Below are positions 7,186 to 13,193 of a stretch of DNA of 15,176 nucleotides, piece by piece. The notes beneath the pieces are model-generated. The model was not told the DNA's origin. It searched no databases and saw nothing but the letters and a program-made list of their open reading frames with translations. Location: assembly GCA_016283985.1 (NCBI GenBank), contig JAEENZ010000026.1, positions 1-15,176 of the forward strand. Reading direction: 5' to 3'. This DNA is from Bacteroidales bacterium. Lineage in GTDB: Bacteria; Bacteroidota; Bacteroidia; Bacteroidales; UBA932. The position numbers and the translations under genes are program-made. Within the stretch, counting starts at the first letter, position 1. Every line of letters starts with the position of its first letter.

Positions 7186-9483
7186 ATGAAGAAAAGCATT
7201 TTATTAATTTCAGGCATCGCCCTGATTGCATTTTCTCTCTGTGGCTGCCATAAGGAGCCCGAGACTCCGAAAATTGTTCTTTCTGCACCGGTTGTTACAG
7301 CAACTGTGGATGGGACCAGCGTCACCCTCAAATGGCAGGCAGTGACTAATGCAACATCCTACAAAGTGGAGTACAAAGAGAGTTCCACAGCGGATTACTC
7401 TGTTGCAGGGACACCTACTTACAGCCCCTACAATGTTACCGGCCTGGAGTATGGCCATTCTTATGATTTCCGGGTGAAAGCTCTTGCGAAAGATGTGGAG
7501 AGCGACTATTCGCAGGTCGTGAGTGTTTCGTTGGAGAGGAGTTTGACTCCACCAGTGATTTCCACTTCATTCGGTATTACCTTTATCGATGTCAAGTGGG
7601 AAGCCGTGGATAATGCAACTTCCTACAAGGTCGAGCATAAACCTTCTATGGAAACAGCCTGGATAACAGATTATACAGGTAATGGCGAGGATGCCGGATA
7701 TGCCTTCAAGATTCCCGGGCTTTCCGGAGGCGTTACTTATGATGTCCGGGTTGCCGCCCTCGCTATCGGTTACACGACAAGTTATTCAGAGCTTTCCACT
7801 GTAACCACAACCGCCGAGCCCTCCACGATGATCAGCACCGGTGCTCAGCTGGCCACTTGGCTCAGCAGCGTCACCATCGACACCAGGGATGTGGCTGCAC
7901 TGGCTAACGATATAGATATGACCGGTATCACTATTACCAGCGCTCCTTCATTCGGCGGCACGCTGGAAGGCCAGGGATTTGCAATAAAGAACCTCAAGTC
8001 TTCCGTTCCGTTGTTCCAGACCAACAATGGTGCTATCAACAACCTTGTAATTGATGAAAGTTGCGAATTTACAGTCCCCGAAGGGACCCAGATATTCGGA
8101 GCACTGGTCGCCTCCGACCAGAGAGGCACATATACCCTTGTAAAGAACAGGGCCAGCGTTACCTACAAGGCGACAAAGAACATCACCGACCAGTTGATTA
8201 TCGGTGGTCTTATAGGTAAACTCGACGGAGGTCAGCTGAGCGAATGCTCCAACAGCGGTGCTGTCAAGATTGACGCTACTGGCTACAGCCACCTGGCAGT
8301 TGGCCTTGGCGGACTCATCGGTTATGCCGGGGTAATCAATGTCACTAATTGCACGAACCGTGGCCCCGTCACCCTGATTGCCGACTATGGCAAAGCCAAC
8401 TCCACTCTGGAGGGCATTAGCAACGCAGGAATCAATGTGGGCGGTCTGTTCGGATGCGCCTATGACTATGGTACTGACAATGCCTCATATTTTGAGCAGT
8501 GCGTGAACGAGGCGGAGGGTGTTGTTACCGTAAGCTATACCAAATATGAGGCTTTGCCGGACGAGAATAAGAGCTGCTACGTAAGTGTGGGCGGCATTCT
8601 TGGCCGTGCACGGGGCAGTATGAAGAAGTGCAAGAACTTTGCTCCCATCAATGTGATGGGCACCAGCAGTGACCGTTCTGAAACAAAGCGCCGCAACTTC
8701 ACCTTTGACATCGGCGGAATCGCCGGTGCGGGGCGCTGGGCATTGTGTTTTGAGAGCTGCTCCAATAGTGGCGCCATCAGCTTTGATACCGATGGAACGT
8801 ATGACTCCAACGAAAGGCAGGTATCTGCTGTTGGAGGAATATGTGGTTGGGAAGATTATGCGGTGGACGAAATCGCTGAGGATGGCTCTGCCGATTTATA
8901 TGCCTATTATTGCAAAAATCGGGGTGATATCACTGTAACCGGCCACGGCGTTACTGAGGTTGGCGGTATTTTCGGATTCGACGGCAAGCAGATTGGCAAC
9001 GAAGTGATAGATTGTACCATCGACTATACCGGATCCAAGGGTTATGTGGGTGGCTTGGCCGGACAGTTGAGTGGTTCGCAGGATGCCTATGTGATCAAGC
9101 GCAGTTCCTGTTCCGCCACCATCAAGGCCGAAAGGTACCAGGGTGACGACCATGACTATTTTGCCGTGGGTGGCCTTGTTGGAGGATGGGCCGGCGCTCA
9201 GGGCTCCTGCCTGCTTGCCAGGGAGGATGTTCCCTGTTCATTCAGCGGTTCCGTTTCTTCTACTACGGCGGCTGCAAGCGTTGGTATTGTCATCGGTTTC
9301 CTGAAGGGCGACAACAAGCCAATCCGCTTCGGAGATTCCGACAATCCCATCCGGGTTTCCGGCCAGTTCGGTAATAAGGATCTTGCAATTACTCCCATTA
9401 CTGCTGATATTCTGGCGGAACACGCAGTAGGGAAGAAACCAGCAGGTGACCAGTGGTCCATCAATGTCGTCTGTGCCCAATAG
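7186..9483 (+). CDS. FN3-FN3-GLUG beta-helix surface lipoprotein (putative surface glycan-binding protein)
   Basis: A 765-residue lipoprotein with no recognised catalytic domain. The signal peptide ends at LCGC (Cys21), followed by His-Lys-Glu-Pro-Glu, an acidic stretch of the kind that promotes surface export in Bacteroidota. Two fibronectin type III domains follow, at about 32-116 and 120-210, both carrying the NATSYKVE strand. From about 215 to 745 there is a repetitive region with ten GLUG-like turns (GGLIG, GGLFG, GGILG, GGIAG, GGICG and similar) alternating with Cys/Asn-Gly turns such as CxNxG. This predicts a right-handed beta-helix, a fold often found in carbohydrate-binding or adhesive surface proteins. 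Its position directly after susD is where surface glycan-binding proteins are normally encoded, which is the main reason for that proposed role. Its beta-helix is collinear with that of the next gene, but it ends without an EEP domain. Confidence 0.85.
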   Translation: MKKSILLISGIALIAFSLCGCHKEPETPKIVLSAPVVTATVDGTSVTLKWQAVTNATSYKVEYKESSTADYSVAGTPTYSPYNVTGLEYGHSYDFRVKALAKDVESDYSQVVSVSLERSLTPPVISTSFGITFIDVKWEAVDNATSYKVEHKPSMETAWITDYTGNGEDAGYAFKIPGLSGGVTYDVRVAALAIGYTTSYSELSTVTTTAEPSTMISTGAQLATWLSSVTIDTRDVAALANDIDMTGITITSAPSFGGTLEGQGFAIKNLKSSVPLFQTNNGAINNLVIDESCEFTVPEGTQIFGALVASDQRGTYTLVKNRASVTYKATKNITDQLIIGGLIGKLDGGQLSECSNSGAVKIDATGYSHLAVGLGGLIGYAGVINVTNCTNRGPVTLIADYGKANSTLEGISNAGINVGGLFGCAYDYGTDNASYFEQCVNEAEGVVTVSYTKYEALPDENKSCYVSVGGILGRARGSMKKCKNFAPINVMGTSSDRSETKRRNFTFDIGGIAGAGRWALCFESCSNSGAISFDTDGTYDSNERQVSAVGGICGWEDYAVDEIAEDGSADLYAYYCKNRGDITVTGHGVTEVGGIFGFDGKQIGNEVIDCTIDYTGSKGYVGGLAGQLSGSQDAYVIKRSSCSATIKAERYQGDDHDYFAVGGLVGGWAGAQGSCLLAREDVPCSFSGSVSSTTAAASVGIVIGFLKGDNKPIRFGDSDNPIRVSGQFGNKDLAITPITADILAEHAVGKKPAGDQWSINVVCAQ
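8199..9303 (+). repeat. Ten GLUG-like repeats (beta-helix core) in the FN3 lipoprotein
   Basis: Ten divergent protein repeats of the type hydrophobic-GG-hydrophobic-hydrophobic-G, each followed after some 15-40 residues by a Cys-x-Asn-x-Gly-like turn. They are protein-level repeats only; no exact DNA repeat is obvious. The order of variants (GGLIG, GGLIG, GGLFG, GGILG, GGIAG, GGICG, GGIFG, GGLAG, GGLVG, GIVIG) matches one to one the series in the next gene. Confidence 0.7.
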
Positions 9484-9509
9484 AATAATAATTTGTAAAA
9501 CATTATACA

Positions 9510-12500
9510 ATGAAACTCAATCATCTTTTTATTACCGGACTACTCCTATCCGTAGCCTTTGTGGCCTGTAATCAGAAAGAGGAGCTCCCCGAGCAGCCCG
9601 AGGAAGTGTTTCCTGTCGAGGAACCCGTCGAGGGCGAGTTCTCCTACATTTTCAAGGTGGCATCCGATCAGACGAAGACCACCTTTGCGGAAAACCACGT
9701 GGCGTGGGAAGATGGTGACAAGGTCGCTTCTTATGCCAGTTCTTCCAAAAACCAGTCCTCTGCCGTTTCGGTGTCGGGTGGTGATGTGACTATCAGTGTC
9801 AAGAGCACTGTTGCCCTTACTTCCGGGGATGTCGTGTATGCTTACTATCCTTATTCCAAGAGTAATAACGAGGCGGAAGCCTCCGCGATTACAATGGAGA
9901 TTCCGGCCAGTCAGGTTTCCGGAAGCGCCGATGCAATGCCTATGGTGTCTCTACCTTTCACTCTGACAGGGGATGTCGCTGCAGATACCGATACAGAGGT
10001 GGGCACTCTTCAGTTTATGAATCTGGGATCTGTCATTAAATTGAACATTTACTCCAGTGATGCATCGTTCCAGGGAGAGACTATTGAGAGTGTAACTTTC
10101 AATGCAGGTGCAGCTTGCGCCGGCAGTTTTACTTACAACCTTACCACGGCAAGTGTCTCCTCTCCTGCAGACATCAGCGGTTATACTGAGGAGGAAGTTG
10201 TCTCGACAGGGCGCAGTACGGTAGGAACCAGCTCCGGAGATGCCGGTGTTTACTATCTTGTGGTAGCCCCGGGATCCTATAGCGGGAGTTTCATTATCCG
10301 CACTAACCGTGCCGATTACACTTATACTTCCGGCAAAACACGTGACTATGAGCGTGCTCACGTCAAGCCGCTCAATATCGACCTTTCAAGTGTTAACTGG
10401 GTGGCCAACACCAGCTACGACACAAACATAGATTCTCCTAGGGAATTTCTAGCATTCCTTGCCGGCACTTCTTCGGGGGATACTGCTGACTATACCATCA
10501 CCGCCGACCTTAATATGGACGGCTATAGCCTGACAACCAGTGCCTCCGGCTTCGGCGGCACCTTGGACGGCGGCGACCACACAATCAGCAACCTCTCTGC
10601 CAGCATTCCGATGTTTATAGAAAATAGCGGTGCGATCAGCAATCTCGTTATCGATGAGACTTGTGAATTCACGGTTCCTGTGGGTGACAAGATTTTCGGT
10701 ACTTTGGTTAAGAAGGACCAGGGCGGCACATACGACTCTGTCCGTAACAAGGCGAATGTCACCTGTACAATAACGGCGGATATGACCTCCTATATTATCA
10801 TAGGCGGACTTGTCGGTACTGCATACGGCGCAACCTTTACCAGTTGTACCAATAGCGGTCACATTAAAATTGATGCTACCGGCTATAAACAAAGGGCAAC
10901 CGGTCTTGGCGGACTTGTCGGCTACGCGGAGTCATCCACCTTTGCTTCCTGCGTCAACCGGGGTCCTGTTACGTCACTTGCGGATTATGGAGATCCAAAT
11001 ACTAAATTTGACTCCGACGTTATCAGCAGTAATCCCAATGTTGGTATTAACGTGGGTGGTATTCTCGGCTGCGGAATGGACTTTTCTACGGATTCTTATT
11101 GCACCTTTACTTCCTGCCATAATGAATCTGCCGGTATTATTACCCTTACTTATACACAATATCAAAAACTGAGTTCTGTTTCTGCAAGCCGTCAGGTCTG
11201 TGTCGGTGGCATCTTAGGCCGTGCTCGTGGCAATATGCACACTTGTAAGAATTACGCGCCCATCAATGTCACTGCACATGGCGACCCGGTAAACGATTAT
11301 TGGAAGCGCCAGAACTGCGTTTTCAATGTTGGCGGCATTGCCGGAGCCGGACGTTACGCTTTGAGTTTTGATTCCTGCACCAATGAAGGAGATATTACCT
11401 TCGCTTATGACGGCTCTTATGATTCCCAGCCCAGGGATCAATCCGCTGTCGGCGGAATTTGTGGATGGGAAGATTATGACGGGAGTGAAGTCCTGTCGGG
11501 TTGTGCAGACATTTATGCCAAACTTTGTAAGATGAAAGGCAATATTACGGTAAGCGGAGAGGGCTCTTCGGCTGTAGGCGGCATCTTCGGTATCAACGGC
11601 CAGCAAAGAGGCAATACAGTCGAAAGTACAATCAGTTATACCGGGCGTAACGGTGACGTAGGTGGTTTGGCCGGTTGCGTCACTTCTGCCGGAAGTCAGA
11701 TTAGACAGTGTTCGTTTACCGGCTCCATTGTGGCAACAAGAGTCATACATAGTGAGGGCGACGAGAAATACTTTGCCATAGGCGGCCTTATGGGCTGGTA
11801 TAGCGGAGGCGCCGGTAACACTTTGATAGCGGTGGACGACGTGCCGTGTACTTTTACCGGTTCAGTAAACTGCACCAACAAGGCGACAAGCGTGGGCCTT
11901 ATTGTCGGTTGGGCATCAGGGAGCAGCGCAATCAATTTTGGCGGCAGTGACAATCCCATCCAGGCTAGCGGGACCTTTGCCAGAGCTGGCCTTTCCGAAA
12001 TTACAATTAATTCCGGTAATGTGGAAACTTATGCCATAGGGAATAAGGAGAATGCAAGTGCCACTATTTATGTCTCCAGCGAGACTCCAGTTCCTGCCAA
12101 CCTTACCCTGATGAGCTTCAACATCCGTGAAGGCAGCAACTGGAGCAGCCGCAAGAGCCCCATCGTGTCCATGATTAACGGTGAAAGCCCGGACATCATC
12201 GGCCTGCAGGAAGTTAAGGACCTGGACATGTGGGACCATATGACGGAGGCTCATCCCTGGGATTATCTCAGGGATAACCTCACCGCCTATACCGGCTATC
12301 GCTACAGCGACAAGACCAACGCCATTCTCTACAAGACCAGCACAGTGGAAATGAGCGACTTCGGCCACTTCTGGCTTCGCGACAGCTATTCCTCTGAAGG
12401 AACCAGCTGGGACGGCTATGAAAGGACGGTCCTCTATGCCACCGTCAGGGAGAAGGCGTCCGGCAGAAATTTCTTCTACATCAATACCCATTTCCCCATG

Positions 12501-12896
12501 AACAACACGGATGGGGGATGGGCCAAGTGTACTGCACTTCTGGAAAGCCGTATAGCTGCTCTCAATACCAACAACTATCCGGTAATCTTGATGGGCGACT
12601 TCAACTGTGTATATGGAAACGCCTGCTGGGATAGCATCAAAACCTGGATGTACAACACCCGTTATGCCCCGGGAGTGTCTGTAATCAGCCCCGAGAACAA
12701 GGACCTTTACACCTACAATGCATTCGGCGACAGCAGCAAAGACCGCAACAAGGTGGACCACATCTGGGTGAGCAAGTCAATAACGGTTGATTCTTATGTT
12801 ACCCTTACCACTGCCGTTCATGATTACGGCGGATATACAACCAATGGAGAGAAGTTCCTTTCCGACCATTATCCAATCATTGCCCATATTTCCTAG
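9510..12896 (+). CDS. Three-domain surface lipoprotein: fimbrillin-like / GLUG beta-helix / EEP phosphoesterase
   Basis: A 1128-residue lipoprotein with an unusual architecture. The signal peptide ends at FVAC (Cys20), followed by NQKEELPEQPEE, a strongly acidic surface-export-like tether. Residues about 40-295 resemble the fimbrillin/Mfa-like domain of Bacteroidales (KTTFAENHVAWEDGDKV, then a putative beta-sandwich with YAYYPYS). Residues about 303-860 form a GLUG-type beta-helix collinear with the previous gene product (for example GGILGRARG, GGIAGAGR and GGICGWEDY occur in both). Residues about 862-1128 are a complete EEP domain: MSFNIRE (Asn871), GLQEV (Glu901), INTHF (His994), MGDFN (Asp1030, Asn1032), VDHIWV (Asp1083) and LSDHYP (Asp1119, His1120). 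This would place a phosphoesterase on the cell surface on a long binding stalk. The EEP part uses AGC for serine far more than the N-terminal part, hinting at a separately acquired module. Annotation pipelines would probably call it only an EEP-family or hypothetical protein. Confidence 0.88.
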   Translation: MKLNHLFITGLLLSVAFVACNQKEELPEQPEEVFPVEEPVEGEFSYIFKVASDQTKTTFAENHVAWEDGDKVASYASSSKNQSSAVSVSGGDVTISVKSTVALTSGDVVYAYYPYSKSNNEAEASAITMEIPASQVSGSADAMPMVSLPFTLTGDVAADTDTEVGTLQFMNLGSVIKLNIYSSDASFQGETIESVTFNAGAACAGSFTYNLTTASVSSPADISGYTEEEVVSTGRSTVGTSSGDAGVYYLVVAPGSYSGSFIIRTNRADYTYTSGKTRDYERAHVKPLNIDLSSVNWVANTSYDTNIDSPREFLAFLAGTSSGDTADYTITADLNMDGYSLTTSASGFGGTLDGGDHTISNLSASIPMFIENSGAISNLVIDETCEFTVPVGDKIFGTLVKKDQGGTYDSVRNKANVTCTITADMTSYIIIGGLVGTAYGATFTSCTNSGHIKIDATGYKQRATGLGGLVGYAESSTFASCVNRGPVTSLADYGDPNTKFDSDVISSNPNVGINVGGILGCGMDFSTDSYCTFTSCHNESAGIITLTYTQYQKLSSVSASRQVCVGGILGRARGNMHTCKNYAPINVTAHGDPVNDYWKRQNCVFNVGGIAGAGRYALSFDSCTNEGDITFAYDGSYDSQPRDQSAVGGICGWEDYDGSEVLSGCADIYAKLCKMKGNITVSGEGSSAVGGIFGINGQQRGNTVESTISYTGRNGDVGGLAGCVTSAGSQIRQCSFTGSIVATRVIHSEGDEKYFAIGGLMGWYSGGAGNTLIAVDDVPCTFTGSVNCTNKATSVGLIVGWASGSSAINFGGSDNPIQASGTFARAGLSEITINSGNVETYAIGNKENASATIYVSSETPVPANLTLMSFNIREGSNWSSRKSPIVSMINGESPDIIGLQEVKDLDMWDHMTEAHPWDYLRDNLTAYTGYRYSDKTNAILYKTSTVEMSDFGHFWLRDSYSSEGTSWDGYERTVLYATVREKASGRNFFYINTHFPMNNTDGGWAKCTALLESRIAALNTNNYPVILMGDFNCVYGNACWDSIKTWMYNTRYAPGVSVISPENKDLYTYNAFGDSSKDRNKVDHIWVSKSITVDSYVTLTTAVHDYGGYTTNGEKFLSDHYPIIAHIS
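10798..11920 (+). repeat. Ten GLUG-like repeats (beta-helix core) in the EEP fusion lipoprotein
   Basis: Ten protein repeats (GGLVG, GGLVG, GGILG, GGILG, GGIAG, GGICG, GGIFG, GGLAG, GGLMG, GLIVG), each paired with a turn such as CTNSG or CVNRG. They align one to one with the ten in the preceding gene, so the two regions derive from a duplication of the whole beta-helix rather than from independent repeat expansion. Confidence 0.7.
12096..12893 (+). other. C-terminal EEP domain of the fusion lipoprotein
   Basis: This segment encodes the third EEP catalytic domain of the window, joined to the beta-helix by a short Pro-containing linker (SSETPVPANL). Compared with the two stand-alone EEP proteins, it has a longer loop before the final SDHYP motif (YGGYTTNGEKF) and is clearly more distant from them than they are from each other. 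All expected catalytic residues are present. Confidence 0.85.
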
Positions 12897-12908
12897 CCTG
12901 AGTGTGTT

Positions 12909-13055
12909 ATGAGAACAAAGAATAGATATCTCGAACCTGAGTGTCGTCTTATAGACTTGAAACCAGGCAGTATCATCTGCGGTTCTTTGGACCCAGACTT
13001 CGATGCAATAGATGCAACGGAAGTTTTCACTATTGATGATGTAGAACTTATTTAA
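12909..13055 (+). CDS. Micropeptide A, 48 aa, ICGS motif
   Basis: Small ORF coding for 48 residues, beginning MRTKNRYLEPECRLIDL and ending DDVELI. It has no signal peptide and no membrane segment. The N-terminal third is basic and the C-terminal third strongly acidic. Two things argue that it is a real gene: it sits in the operon 12 nt after one stop and 9 nt before the next start, and it aligns without gaps to the following ORF from Tyr to Cys (Y-x-x-P, alternating hydrophobics, then ICGS-h-D, Cys24 here), with both ending in acidic DDVE/EDVE. The function is unknown. Possibilities are a modified-peptide precursor, a small regulator, or a chaperone or partner of the surface proteins; nothing in the sequence decides between them. 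From general memory, short Bacteroidales ORFs with a similar Y-x-x-P start are common near such operons, but I cannot verify a family here. Confidence 0.7.
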   Translation: MRTKNRYLEPECRLIDLKPGSIICGSLDPDFDAIDATEVFTIDDVELI

Positions 13056-13064
13056 TTCGCTTAT

Positions 13065-13193
13065 ATGAGAAAAGAATATAAAACTCCCGTTATCAGTGTT
13101 GTTTCTTTTGCTCATTACGGTGTCATCTGCGGCTCCTTCGACCAGAATAATCTGACAGAAATACTGTTAACTGAAGACGTAGAAACTATCTGA
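13065..13193 (+). CDS. Micropeptide B, 42 aa, ICGS motif
   Basis: Small ORF coding for 42 residues, starting MRKEYKTPVISVVSF, with ICGSFD at residues 21-26 (Cys22) and an acidic end (TEDVETI). It is a divergent paralogue of the peptide just upstream: the distance from Tyr5 to Cys22 is identical (17 residues), Pro is in the same place, and the hydrophobic alternation between them is kept, although most other residues differ. That pattern looks like selection on a short protein rather than chance. The stop codon TGA overlaps the ATG of the lyase gene by one base, so translation of the two is probably coupled. No signal peptide or Shine-Dalgarno sequence is evident. Function unknown. Confidence 0.72.
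   Translation: MRKEYKTPVISVVSFAHYGVICGSFDQNNLTEILLTEDVETI

Noticed and set aside
9484..9509. Internal promoter or terminator in the 26-nt gap before the fusion gene
   Set aside because: The AT-rich gap contains TAATAATTTG, which does not fit TAnnTTTG in register, and no hairpin is visible.
11916..12761. 281-codon open frame on the minus strand under the EEP domain
   Set aside because: It is opposite a domain with all EEP motifs intact. Its translation has no recognisable motif.
12897..13192. Leader RNA or attenuator instead of small genes
   Set aside because: The two ORFs align at protein level with conserved spacing and fill the gap almost completely; no strong hairpin plus T-run was seen.
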